In this document: in pieces, positions 35,355 to 43,237 of the stretch
How the letters are laid out: each line of letters opens with the position of its first letter
Numbering within the stretch: position 1 is the stretch's first letter
DNA from: Verrucomicrobiaceae bacterium
GTDB lineage: Bacteria > Verrucomicrobiota > Verrucomicrobiia > Verrucomicrobiales > Verrucomicrobiaceae
Assembly (NCBI GenBank): GCA_016713245.1
Contig: JADJPM010000003.1
Location: 1-62,143, forward strand
Length of the DNA stretch: 62,143 bases
Reading direction: 5' to 3'
Position numbers and translations under genes: made by a program
The notes under the pieces: generated by a model
Told to the model about the DNA's origin: nothing
What the model saw: the letters and a program-made list of their open reading frames with translations, nothing else
The model's database searches: none

Positions 35355-35378
35355 GTAGTTCGGGCTTCAGCCCGTCCG
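35355..35378 (+). repeat. CGGGC hairpin repeat, copy 2
   Basis: Identical 24 bases to 33651-33674. Confidence 0.8.
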
Positions 35379-35416
35379 TCCTTCCTCCTTCTTCCTTCCT
35401 CCATCCTTCATCCTTT

Positions 35417-36073
35417 GTGAACGCTCAACCCCTCGCCATCCGCGCCACCACCGGCAAGCTCATCAGTCCCGCCGCCATCGAAGCCATCCTCGGCACCCTC
35501 CTGCAGCTCCAGATCACCTTCAAAGACGCCGTCGATGCCACCGTCGTCCACCCTGAAGGCACCACCGGCCGCCTCGTCCTCAAAGCCCCGCAGTCCCTCG
35601 GCGGTGCCACCGTCCTCGTTGATTCCGCCTGGACCTACGACGCCGAAACCGAAGCCTACACACTCGCCACTTGGGTCTATTCAAGCCAGCTCGTCGCCCT
35701 CATCGACGCCGCCGATGGTGACGATGCCGATTTTACCCTTCGCGCCAACGTCGAATGGCAGCTTCCCGCCGAAGACAAGCCCCGCAAATCCTACCCCTTC
35801 GACGTCCTCGTCATCAACACGCCCTCACGTCCTGACGACACCGCACCCGATGTCGCCGGAGAACTCGCCAGCGGCTGGCTCGATACCCGCTCCCCGCGCA
35901 TCGACAAATCCCTCGCCCTCACTGCCCCCCAGCGCACCCAGCTCCTCACCAACATCGGCAACACCATGCAGCTCCGTCTCAGTGACGACGCCGCCCATCT
36001 CCACACCTACACCCCCGCCGGCATCTACAAAGGCAGCATCCGCCTCATCGACCTCGGCCAGTCCAACCTCTGA
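35417..36073 (+). CDS. Tail/baseplate protein (hypothetical)
   Basis: 218 residues from a GTG at 35417. Beta-rich (ATVVHPEGTTGRLVLKAP, ATVLVDSAWTYDAETEAYTL) with a C-terminal YTPAGIYKGSIRLIDLG. It is located between the repeat tail protein and the fibre, so it may link them. Confidence 0.55.
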   Translation: MNAQPLAIRATTGKLISPAAIEAILGTLLQLQITFKDAVDATVVHPEGTTGRLVLKAPQSLGGATVLVDSAWTYDAETEAYTLATWVYSSQLVALIDAADGDDADFTLRANVEWQLPAEDKPRKSYPFDVLVINTPSRPDDTAPDVAGELASGWLDTRSPRIDKSLALTAPQRTQLLTNIGNTMQLRLSDDAAHLHTYTPAGIYKGSIRLIDLGQSNL

Positions 36074-36122
36074 CTTCTTACCTCTCACCTCTAACTTCTC
36101 ACCTCTGACTTCTTCCCCCACC

Positions 36123-38021
36123 ATGAAAACCGCCCTTCTGTCCCTCCTGTCCTTCGCGTCCCTCGCGTCCCTGCTTCCTGCCGATCAATTCGCCCTCGAC
36201 TTCCGCACCGGCACCAGCGGCCTCTTCACGCAGAAACTCTTCACCACCAGTGCCAGCAAGCTCCTCGGCACCGCCAGCACCGGAGATCCCACCGTCATCA
36301 CCCTTGGCACCGGACTCAGCTTCAGCGGCACCACCCTCAACGCCACCGCCTCCGGCGGAGCCTGGGCAGACATCACCGGCACCCCAGCCAACGTCACCGC
36401 CTTCGGCAGCCTCTCCAATGCCGCTGGCGTCCTCACCAACAACGGCAGCGGCACACTCACTTACACCGCCGCCAGCACGGGAGGCAACGGCGAATCCGAC
36501 GCCGGAAAGTTTGCACGATTTCTCAGCAATGGAGGCATGAATTTTGGCAAAGTGGATTTGTTCACCGATGACCTCGCTAGCTTCCGACTCGACATCGGCC
36601 GCGCCATTGTGGCGACCGTCGTTACCTCAGGAACAGGGATTTATGCGGAGCTCGGAGGATCTTATTCCCAAGCCTACCACGCCCACGTCAACGGCACCGC
36701 CAGCGGTGGAAACATTGGCTTTGAAGTTGACGCCATCGGAGGCACGGGCAGCAACACGGGCATGCTAGCATGGGTGCGTCCCGATGGTTATGCCGTGCAT
36801 CTCAAAGAATACATCTCCAGCACCGCGCACGATCGATTCACCATCGATGCCCAAGGGGACCACACTTGGTATGCCAACGGAACCACCCCAACATCAGGAA
36901 CGAACAAAACCTCACTCGTCGTCGAAACCCCATCCGGCACCGGCGCTTACACTCTCAAAGCAGGCCGCACTGGTGACCTCATCTCCACCGCCGACACCGG
37001 CACCGTCACCAACACCATGCTCGCCGGTTCCATCGCCCTCACCAAGCTCGCCACCACCGGCGACATCACCGCCGAAAACTACTTCACCACCAATGGCACC
37101 AATCCCACCCGAGTCACCCAACTCACCGAAGCAGGCCTCTCCTGGTATGACATCAACGGCTCCGGCTTCGCCGTCACCCTCCGCCCCACCATTGGCGTCA
37201 GTCCCACCGAAAGCCGCATCGTCGGCTTCAACCCCAACGGCAACCTCGTCACCACCGCCGACACCGGCACCGTCACCAATGCTATGCTCGCCGGTTCCAT
37301 CGCCCTCACCAAGCTCGCCACCACCGGCACCGCCTCCTCCTCCACCTACCTCCGCGGCGATGGTGCATGGACGGCCATCGACCTCTCCGGTTACCTCCCC
37401 CTCACCGGCGGCACCCTCACGGGAGCTCTCACCCTCACCGGCGGCACCGTCACCGCCTCCACACCGCCACTCTCCATCACGCAAACCTACAACGGCGGCA
37501 GCGGCGTCACGCATCGCGGCATCGAAATCGCGATCACAAACACGAGCAGCAACAGCGCCAGCACCTTGTTCCGACTGCTCACGGGGGCCAGCGGCAGCAC
37601 GGTGGCCATGAGCGTCAATGCCGCCACCGGGGCCACCGTTATCGGAGCATCGAGCAATAGCGCCACGCTAACGATTCAAGGCTCGGATCGCAGTGCTGTG
37701 GCATCGTTGGGTTCTTTTGGTAATGAGTTTCGCTTTACAAACATCCAGCTTGGGACTGCGAATGCTTCGCTTCGCTTTACCGATGCAGATGCCGTGACGC
37801 GCTACGCCACACTCTACGGCCAGGACACCGATGTCCTCGCCCTGCGTAACGGCAGCGGAGGCACCACGGGAGCCGCCTGGGAGATGCTGGAGATGACCGC
37901 CCCCGGCACACCCTCCGCAGACCGCATCCGCCTCTACGTCGAAGACAATGGAAGCGGTAAAAGCCGACTCGTCATTAAGTGGGCCGATGGCACGACCAGC
38001 GTCCTCGCCACGCAGCCCTAA
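36123..38021 (+). CDS. Tail fibre-like protein with signal-peptide-like start
   Basis: 632 residues, Gly/Ser/Thr-rich as in phage fibres. Repeats include ADTGTVTNTMLAGSIALTKL (near 280 and again near 380), and GYLPLTGGTLTGALTL marks a fibre stalk. The first 20 residues (MKTALLSLLSFASLASLLPA) look like a Sec signal, unexpected for a tail fibre. Codon use is more AT-rich at 36470-36940 and 37660-37800, suggesting mosaic acquisition of receptor-binding segments. Confidence 0.7.
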   Translation: MKTALLSLLSFASLASLLPADQFALDFRTGTSGLFTQKLFTTSASKLLGTASTGDPTVITLGTGLSFSGTTLNATASGGAWADITGTPANVTAFGSLSNAAGVLTNNGSGTLTYTAASTGGNGESDAGKFARFLSNGGMNFGKVDLFTDDLASFRLDIGRAIVATVVTSGTGIYAELGGSYSQAYHAHVNGTASGGNIGFEVDAIGGTGSNTGMLAWVRPDGYAVHLKEYISSTAHDRFTIDAQGDHTWYANGTTPTSGTNKTSLVVETPSGTGAYTLKAGRTGDLISTADTGTVTNTMLAGSIALTKLATTGDITAENYFTTNGTNPTRVTQLTEAGLSWYDINGSGFAVTLRPTIGVSPTESRIVGFNPNGNLVTTADTGTVTNAMLAGSIALTKLATTGTASSSTYLRGDGAWTAIDLSGYLPLTGGTLTGALTLTGGTVTASTPPLSITQTYNGGSGVTHRGIEIAITNTSSNSASTLFRLLTGASGSTVAMSVNAATGATVIGASSNSATLTIQGSDRSAVASLGSFGNEFRFTNIQLGTANASLRFTDADAVTRYATLYGQDTDVLALRNGSGGTTGAAWEMLEMTAPGTPSADRIRLYVEDNGSGKSRLVIKWADGTTSVLATQP

Positions 38022-38089
38022 TCCCGTCCCTCCGGTCACTCCCGTCACCTCGTCACCCCGCAGTGACCTTGACACCTCTGCCGAGCATC

Positions 38090-38290
38090 ATGCTCACCCG
38101 GTCGGAGATCATCCATTTCGAAAACGCCAGCGACCTCGTCAAAGGAACCCTCGGCACCCTCGCCAGCACGGGTGGACTCATCATGTCCTATCTTCCGCAG
38201 ATCGAAGCCATTCTCCGCATCATCAGCCTCGTCGTCGGCATCGCCGTCGCCATCGCCACCTACCGCAGCATCCGCCGCCGTAAACAATAA
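38090..38290 (+). CDS. Holin-like small membrane protein
   Basis: 66 residues: a short N-terminal helix, then one clear membrane segment (ILRIISLVVGIAVAIATY) and a basic tail RSIRRRKQ. With the next gene and lysozyme it forms a lysis cassette. The CTTGACA motif lies 15 bases before the ATG. Confidence 0.6.
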   Translation: MLTRSEIIHFENASDLVKGTLGTLASTGGLIMSYLPQIEAILRIISLVVGIAVAIATYRSIRRRKQ

Positions 38291-38314
38291 GTGAGGCGGG
38301 CACTCCTGCCCGCC
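38291..38314 (+). repeat. GGCGGGC hairpin repeat, copy 2
   Basis: Same 24 bases as 28812-28835, right after the holin-like stop. Confidence 0.8.
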
Positions 38315-38349
38315 ATCCCTCATCTCTTATCCCTCATCGCCGATCCCCC

Positions 38350-38553
38350 ATGGAACTCGAACAGCTCACCGCCATCATCTCCGAAAAGCATCACGGCACC
38401 ATCGCCCTGATCGGCTTCATCCTTTTCGCCGCCGGCCGTGGCTGGACCGCCATCACCAACCAAGGCGGCCTCCTCGACACCCTCACCCAACGCGGCGGTC
38501 TCCGCGGTATCTGGCGTTCCATCGTCCACGGCGAAACCCCTCCCAAGCGCTAA
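38350..38553 (+). CDS. Second small membrane protein of lysis region
   Basis: 67 residues with one membrane segment (TIALIGFILFAAGRGWTAI) and a basic C-terminus. It could be the holin or an antiholin paired with 38090-38290; the sequence does not decide. Confidence 0.55.
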   Translation: MELEQLTAIISEKHHGTIALIGFILFAAGRGWTAITNQGGLLDTLTQRGGLRGIWRSIVHGETPPKR

Positions 38554-38593
38554 CCCCGCCGTCATTCCGGTCACTCAGGTCAATCCGGTCATC

Positions 38594-39079
38594 ATGTCCC
38601 AGCTCATCAACGCCGCCACCCTCGCCCTGGTCAAACACTTCGAAGGCCTCTACCTCGAAGCCTACCAATGCACCGCCGGCATCTGGACCATAGGCTATGG
38701 TCACACCGGACTCCGTCACAACGACGGCACCGTCCGCCAAGGCCGCAAGATCACCGCCCAGGAAGCCGAGCAGCTCCTCGCCCGCGACCTCGAAATCTTC
38801 GCCGCCGGCGTCTCCCGTCTCCTCCTCCCCAAAGTCGCCGCCGCGCTCAACGAAAACCAATTCGGAGCCCTCGTCAGTTTCGCCTTCAACCTCGGCCTCG
38901 CCAACCTCTCCAAAAGCACCCTCATCCAGCGCATCAACGCCCTCCGTTGGAAGGACTGCCCCGCCGAATTCCTCAAATGGAACCGCGCCTCCGGCCGCAT
39001 CCTCCGCGGCCTCACCCGCCGCCGTCAAAGCGAAGCCAACCTCTTCCAAAGCAAAGAGCCCTGGCTGGTCAAACCGTGA
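38594..39079 (+). CDS. Endolysin, phage lysozyme (GH24)
   Basis: 161 residues. VKHFEGLYLEAYQCTAGIWT then IGYGHT carries the T4-lysozyme-type catalytic Glu in FEG and the Thr in GHT. The remainder (NQFGALVSFAFNLGLANLSKS) fits GH24. It has no signal peptide, so it needs a holin, which the two upstream genes can supply. It cleaves peptidoglycan at lysis. Confidence 0.85.
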   Translation: MSQLINAATLALVKHFEGLYLEAYQCTAGIWTIGYGHTGLRHNDGTVRQGRKITAQEAEQLLARDLEIFAAGVSRLLLPKVAAALNENQFGALVSFAFNLGLANLSKSTLIQRINALRWKDCPAEFLKWNRASGRILRGLTRRRQSEANLFQSKEPWLVKP

Positions 39080-39096
39080 TGCCTGCAACCCCCTGA

Positions 39097-39144
39097 TGCA
39101 GGCACATGCCTGCAAAGATTCGATGCAAGCATGATGCTTGCATC
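39097..39144 (+). repeat. Two palindromes after lysozyme
   Basis: TGCAGGCA-ca-TGCCTGCA (39097-39114) and GATGCAAGCAT-g-ATGCTTGCATC (39122-39144). Neither is followed by T runs. They may end the lysis transcript or belong to the attachment region. Confidence 0.55.
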
Positions 39145-39190
39145 CTCCCCCGCAAGCATCCCCACCGCCACCCCCGTTGCCCCGCGACAA

Positions 39191-39390
39191 GTTGGCAAAT
39201 CCGTTGGCAAATTCGCCTTTTCGCCCTCCTTTTTTCAAGAATTCCCCAGCAATGGCTCATTTTGGGAATTGAACAGCTGGTTCAATTCAGAAAGCTGGAT
39301 TGAGATCGCAGCACTAGGGCGGATGGATGTTTTAAACATGCGGGCGATACGCTCGTTTACTGGCGTTGTTGGCAAAAGTGTTGGCATTTT
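39191..39390 (+). other. Candidate phage attachment site (attP)
   Basis: Two pairs of direct repeats GTTGGCAWW (39191, 39203; and 39368, 39380) flank a perfect 9-bp inverted pair GAATTGAAC-agctg-GTTCAATTC (39266-39288). This looks like arm-type sites on both sides of a core with a 5-base overlap, directly before the integrase gene. Inferred from layout only; no host junction is visible. Confidence 0.5.
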
Positions 39391-39428
39391 TTCACATGGT
39401 GCTAGCCTTTGTGCAGATGCGATAACAC

Positions 39429-40613
39429 ATGGCTTCCGTCCGACAACGCGGGAAAAAGAAGGCCTGGCATGCCCTGTTCCGGGATGCCAAAGGGAAACTC
39501 GTGGAACGGGCCACCAAAGCGAAGACTCGCCGCGAGGCACAGGAGACGGCGGAAAAGTTCGAGCGCCTGGCTCGCTTGAGCCCGGAGATGCAGACGGTCC
39601 GCCAGGTGACCAGCGTGTTGAAGGATCTGCATTTGAAGGCTCTCGGCCGGGATCTGCCACAGATGACGATGCGATCATTTGCCAGCTATTGGCTGGACAC
39701 CCGCGAAACGGAGGTTTCTCCGGCCACGATCTGGTTCTATCAGCACGCCGTGAGCTTGTTTTTGAAATGGCTTGGCCCGCGGGCTGATGCGGATTTGTTT
39801 TCGATTTCACGCGAGGATGTGGTGAGGTTCCGCGATGCGGAGGCAAAGAGTGTGCAGCCGCGCACCGTTAACCATAATGTGAATGTGCTCCGCATGCTGT
39901 TTCGCCAAGCGGTGGCAGATGGCTGGACGCCTGAAAATCCGGCTGGCCATGTGAAACCTGTGCGCCTGGTCTCGACCGAGAGACGATCTCCGAAGCGTCC
40001 GCTGTCGATCGAGGAACTTGGCCGATTGCTGGCGGTGGCAGATGGTGAGTGGAGGGGGATGATCGTCCGCGGCTATTACACGGGGCAGCGGTTGAAGGAC
40101 ATCGCGCTCATGCGTCTTGGGGATGAGGATCCGCTGCGAGGCGTGGTGAAGTTTGTCACGAGCAAGACGGGCAAGCGGATGCTGGTGCAGATGCATCCGG
40201 CCTATCTGGACTTCGTGCTCGAGCAAAAAACGGGGGATGATCCGGCGGCGATGCTGCACACAAGGGCGGCGGCAGCGGTGCAGCGGTGCAATGGGGCAAC
40301 CTCGACTTTGAGCAATCAGTTTCACCGCCTGCTGGCGAAGGCTGGCATTGTGCAGCCGCGCCCTTCCCAGAAGCGAAAGGATGGTCCCGGCCGAGCTGGC
40401 CGCCGGCAGATGGGTGAACTCGGCTTCCACAGCCTGCGGCATTCGTTCGTCTCGCATCTGAAGGACGCGGGCGTCCCTCCTCAGTTCGTCGAGGAGATGG
40501 TCGGTCACGATGATTCGGCGATGAACCTGATTTACACGCGGCTCGATCCTGTGGTGGCACGCCGGGAGGTGGCCAAGCTGCCAGACATCCTCGCGCCGCA
40601 ATCCGTGGCGTGA
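39429..40613 (+). CDS. int: Tyrosine-family phage integrase
   Basis: 394 residues, usual length. N-terminal arm-binding part (residues 1-60, basic), core-binding helices (about 75-170) and catalytic domain with Arg in YYTGQRLKDIALM (about 219), Lys in TSKTGKR (about 246), HSLRHSF (His334, Arg337), GHDD (His about 358) and the nucleophile Tyr in LIYTRLD (about 368). All catalytic residues are present. It would integrate and excise the phage. It lacks the integron-integrase insertion, so it is not the enzyme expected to act on the attC sites. Confidence 0.85.
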   Translation: MASVRQRGKKKAWHALFRDAKGKLVERATKAKTRREAQETAEKFERLARLSPEMQTVRQVTSVLKDLHLKALGRDLPQMTMRSFASYWLDTRETEVSPATIWFYQHAVSLFLKWLGPRADADLFSISREDVVRFRDAEAKSVQPRTVNHNVNVLRMLFRQAVADGWTPENPAGHVKPVRLVSTERRSPKRPLSIEELGRLLAVADGEWRGMIVRGYYTGQRLKDIALMRLGDEDPLRGVVKFVTSKTGKRMLVQMHPAYLDFVLEQKTGDDPAAMLHTRAAAAVQRCNGATSTLSNQFHRLLAKAGIVQPRPSQKRKDGPGRAGRRQMGELGFHSLRHSFVSHLKDAGVPPQFVEEMVGHDDSAMNLIYTRLDPVVARREVAKLPDILAPQSVA

Positions 40614-40901
40614 AATGCAACGGCGCAACGGCGCAACGGGCTGCTGCATCGCTTCAAGTGTTGCACAGATGCAATGGGGCAATCCCCTGCTCAATCCTTT
40701 GAATGCCAAGGGTTTTCCCGTGCCGCATAGTCCGAGGCTGGCGGAGGTGTTGCACGATGCAACGGCGCAACACCCGGTACGTACGTACAGTACAAACGAA
40801 GACTTAATACGTTTAGACGTTGGCTGTGTGCCTGGAAAATTCAGACGGGGAGCGTCTTGAGGGGCTTGCGGTGGAGCGAGGGAAAGCCATGATGCGGGAC
40901 G
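40614..40901 (+). promoter_or_regulatory. Noncoding region with GATGCAAYGGSGCAAY repeats
   Basis: 288 bases. Repeats of TGCAAYGGSGCAA occur at 40615, 40668 and 40756, with another inside the integrase gene at 40287. Two are preceded by GTTGCAC, making GTTGCA-cga-TGCAAC palindromes. GTACGTACGTAC follows at 40777-40788, then TTAATACGTTTAGACG. It may be an operator array for integration control or an iteron-type site. Confidence 0.4.
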
Positions 40902-41462
40902 ATGAAGACTTCCCCACTTCCTCCCTGTTCGCTCCTGAGCCGCCGTGAAGGCGGTGCGCTGCGTGTCCTGGTGCTTTGCCTTGGCCTGCTGTCCCTGGCC
41001 GTGATTGGCTGGCTCCTGTGCCTGCCGAAGAACCTCCAGGAGGGCATGGGTATCCTGTGCCTGGCCGTGCTGGCGGTGTTGTGGGCCGTGCTGGCGATTG
41101 CGTGGATAGTGACGCGAGATCCGGCGAAAGATCTGGCGGGACGATGCTACTGGCTGGAATGCGGACGTGGGCTGGATGCAGAAGGACCGTTCACTGTGGC
41201 CCAAATCGTGACCATGTGGAAAGCGGGCCAGATCACGACTAATGGCATGGTGTGTGCCGAGGGCGGCGAGAAATGGCTGCCACTGGCCCCGCTGGCTCCG
41301 ATGTGGGATGCGAGTCTGCATCCGAAGGGCCGGGGGCCGCTGGCACGCAATGGCGGGGCTTTGCTGCTCCTGGGGCTGATCCTGCTCCTGTTTGTGCCGC
41401 CGCTGGGGGCGCTGCTGGCGGTGATCGGACTCGTGCTGTGGATCGTGGGCCGCTCGATGTGA
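40902..41462 (+). CDS. Membrane protein with GYF_2-like domain
   Basis: 186 residues. Two N-terminal membrane segments (VLVLCLGLLSLAVIGWLLCL, GILCLAVLAVLWAVLAIAWI), a soluble domain at about 82-130 (YWLECGRGLDAEGPFTVAQI ... EGGEKWLPL) with the GPF..W.L pattern of GYF_2/DUF4339, and a C-terminal membrane segment (LLLLGLILLLFVPPLGALLA). It might be a lysogenic-conversion or exclusion factor. Confidence 0.6.
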   Translation: MKTSPLPPCSLLSRREGGALRVLVLCLGLLSLAVIGWLLCLPKNLQEGMGILCLAVLAVLWAVLAIAWIVTRDPAKDLAGRCYWLECGRGLDAEGPFTVAQIVTMWKAGQITTNGMVCAEGGEKWLPLAPLAPMWDASLHPKGRGPLARNGGALLLLGLILLLFVPPLGALLAVIGLVLWIVGRSM

Positions 41463-41846
41463 TCACTTCTCGTGCTCTTCGGCGACCATGCGGCCATCGA
41501 GGGCTGAACCACCACCGCCACCGGCGATGGGAGGACGGGGCTTTTTCTTGGTTGAGGCGCGGTAATCGGTGATCTCCTGCCGTGGTGGCAGGGGCGCGGC
41601 GTCATCGGACTGTGCCTCTGTGCGGAAGAGCTGCTGCCGTGCGTAGGCGAGGAAGGACGCGCCTTTGTCCGTGGCGGCTTCCTGGATGACGGCGGCGATG
41701 TCTTTGGCGGCGCGGAGATCGACAAGGCCAATGCGCATGGCGAGGCGCATGACTTCCTGCTGTGAAAGACCTGTGAATAGCGTGGCGGCTTCGACCTCTG
41801 AAAGCAGATCCGAAGGCAGGCGAATAGGGGTGGGTTTTGTTTCCAT
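41463..41846 (-). CDS. Ribbon-helix-helix-like regulator, minus strand
   Basis: 127 residues. Residues 7-42 (IRLPSDLLSEVEAATLFTGL then SQQEVMRLAMRIGL) resemble a ribbon-helix-helix DNA-binding unit; the rest is a disordered Pro/Gly-rich tail. It is the only clearly supported minus-strand gene. Divergent from 41925-42113 across 78 bases, it ends one base from the stop of the membrane gene. Lysogeny-type control is inferred. Confidence 0.6.
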   Translation of the reverse strand: METKPTPIRLPSDLLSEVEAATLFTGLSQQEVMRLAMRIGLVDLRAAKDIAAVIQEAATDKGASFLAYARQQLFRTEAQSDDAAPLPPRQEITDYRASTKKKPRPPIAGGGGGSALDGRMVAEEHEK

Positions 41847-41924
41847 CTGTTAACAAAATACCATGTGGATAACTTTCTTCTACAATTTACTTGCGGTCGT
41901 AGAATAATGTTATACAAGTCCCCC
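41847..41924. promoter_or_regulatory. Divergent promoter/operator region
   Basis: AT-rich 78 bases between two opposed regulators, with an inverted pair TTCTAC (41878-41883)/GTAGAA (41899-41904) and promoter-like TAGAATAATGTTATACAAG on the + strand. This is the usual place for a lysogeny switch. Confidence 0.5.
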
Positions 41925-42113
41925 ATGCCGAAGAAAAACACCCCTCCTGCCGAAGTGACCGCCAAAGGCCCTGTGCCGCTGAACCTGCCTGATGATCTCA
42001 AGGCGCTGGTCTCCGAAGCCGCCCGCGAGCTGGACATGAGCAAGCAAGACATCATGCGCCAATCCCTCCGCCGGGGCATCCCGATCCTCCGCAAGCTCAT
42101 GACGGCCGCGTGA
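41925..42113 (+). CDS. Small ribbon-helix-helix-like protein
   Basis: 62 residues from the ATG at 41925 (an upstream in-frame ATG at 41865 would run through the promoter). VPLNLPDDLKALVSEAAREL then DMSKQDIMRQSLRRGI matches a ribbon-helix-helix of the CopG/Arc type. It faces the minus-strand regulator and may be its counterpart in a two-repressor switch. Confidence 0.65.
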   Translation: MPKKNTPPAEVTAKGPVPLNLPDDLKALVSEAARELDMSKQDIMRQSLRRGIPILRKLMTAA

Positions 42114-42188
42114 CCGGATTGACCGCACTGACGCCATTGAAATTTAACCGCACCTCCCATGCTTACCTTTCCTACTTCCCGTCCTTCG

Positions 42189-42392
42189 ATGTCCTCGCGG
42201 CAGCTTCGTGATTTGCAGCTTTTGCGGCAGCAGGCCCGCCGCGCTCTTTGGCAGGGCCGCGTTTTGCAGATTATCACCCTGGCGCTGCTGCTGATCACCC
42301 TGGGCACGATCCTGAACCGCACCTGGCCGGTGGAAACGGCGGAGGCCGTGGAGCAGGCCCGGGGGTGGATGGCCGCCCTTTTGGCGGAATGA
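42189..42392 (+). CDS. Small early membrane protein
   Basis: 67 residues from the ATG at 42189 (42159 is also possible and adds 10 residues). A basic N-terminus (SSRQLRDLQLLRQQARRALW), one membrane segment (LQIITLALLLITLGTIL) and a short acidic tail. First of a run of small early genes. Function is unknown. Confidence 0.55.
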   Translation: MSSRQLRDLQLLRQQARRALWQGRVLQIITLALLLITLGTILNRTWPVETAEAVEQARGWMAALLAE

Positions 42393-42433
42393 TGAAACCA
42401 GAATGACGAAGGACGAACCTAACCTTTTTTTCC

Positions 42434-42661
42434 ATGCCATCCCAAATCCAGACCCTCCTGCGCGAGATCAAGCAACTGTGCACTGAACGTCCCACGCCAA
42501 AACACAAGCTCATGGGCCAGCTTCATTTACTCATCGGGGAGCTGAGCCAGGATACGGTGGTGATCACCGATGAGGCCCTGCTCGAACTGGATGCGGAAAT
42601 GCGTCAGGCCGCCTTGCTATCCCTGGCCGTGAACATGGGCCAAACCCTCGCGGAGGGATGA
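42434..42661 (+). CDS. Small hypothetical early protein
   Basis: 75 residues, helical (IQTLLREIKQLCTERPTPKH, MRQAALLSLAVNMGQTL). Its stop overlaps the next start (ATGATG). No family is recognised. Confidence 0.55.
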   Translation: MPSQIQTLLREIKQLCTERPTPKHKLMGQLHLLIGELSQDTVVITDEALLELDAEMRQAALLSLAVNMGQTLAEG

Positions 42662-42876
42662 TGAACTTCATGAAACCGAAACCTGCCACCTCCCTCCTGT
42701 GCTCGATCACGCTCTACATCACCGCCGCCGTGCGGTGGATGCGCCTGAGCCTGCGGACGCCGAGCGCCGTCGTGGCGCAGCAGGCCCGCCGCACCGTGAA
42801 AGAGATGATCATCAGTGCCCGAGCCTGCGAGGAAGTGTGGTGCCTGTGTAATGCACCGATGGAGGCGATGACGTGA
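42661..42876 (+). CDS. Small hypothetical protein, absent from copy A
   Basis: 71 residues, with a hydrophobic N-terminal third (TSLLCSITLYITAAVRWMRL) and a helical ARRTVKEMIISARACEEVW. It may be membrane associated. The gene lies in the 455-bp segment missing from copy A. Confidence 0.45.
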   Translation: MNFMKPKPATSLLCSITLYITAAVRWMRLSLRTPSAVVAQQARRTVKEMIISARACEEVWCLCNAPMEAMT

Positions 42877-42973
42877 CCTCTTTCCCGCCGTTCACTCGGG
42901 AGGTGGCGGCGGGATGGGGCGGTGAGGGCTCTCTGGGTTTCTGCTCCTCGCCGCCCCTCTTTTTCCCGACCTA

Positions 42974-43007
42974 AAACCTGAATCTTGAAACCTGAAACCT
43001 GAACCCA
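42974..43007 (+). repeat. Heptamer spacer repeat
   Basis: AAACCTGAATCTTGAAACCT and further TGAAACC units before the next gene. Confidence 0.65.
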
Positions 43008-43015
43008 ATCCCGAG

Positions 43016-43237
43016 ATGGATACCGCTACCCTACACCTGCCCCACGATCTCCAGACGGACGCGCCAGCACCGCCGCGGCTGCCCTGGAAAGCCTACCGAA
43101 AGAAGCCCTGCGGCCTCTGGCACTTCACCGATGCCGCCGCCCGCGAGCATGGGCCGTTTCTCCGGCGCGGCATCGCCCGCCGCCGCGTGTCTGAACTCAA
43201 ACCCCGCGAGATGAGCGGGAGAAAGGAGGCGGCATGA
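43016..43237 (+). CDS. Small hypothetical early protein
   Basis: 73 residues: Pro-rich start, a KAYRKKPCGLWHFTDAA middle and a basic end (RRGIARRRVSELK). The stop overlaps the next ATG. The copy A version lacks its first two thirds. Confidence 0.5.
   Translation: MDTATLHLPHDLQTDAPAPPRLPWKAYRKKPCGLWHFTDAAAREHGPFLRRGIARRRVSELKPREMSGRKEAA

Noticed and set aside
39429..40613. The phage integrase as the enzyme moving the cassettes
   Set aside because: It has the ordinary phage-integrase layout with arm-binding N-terminus and no integron-specific insertion between the catalytic motifs; it sits by its own attP-like site, far from the arrays.
20395..42186. CRISPR array or diversity-generating retroelement
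   Set aside because: No regularly spaced direct repeats with unique spacers and no reverse transcriptase; the tandem repeats in 34.9-35.3 kb are in-frame protein repeats.
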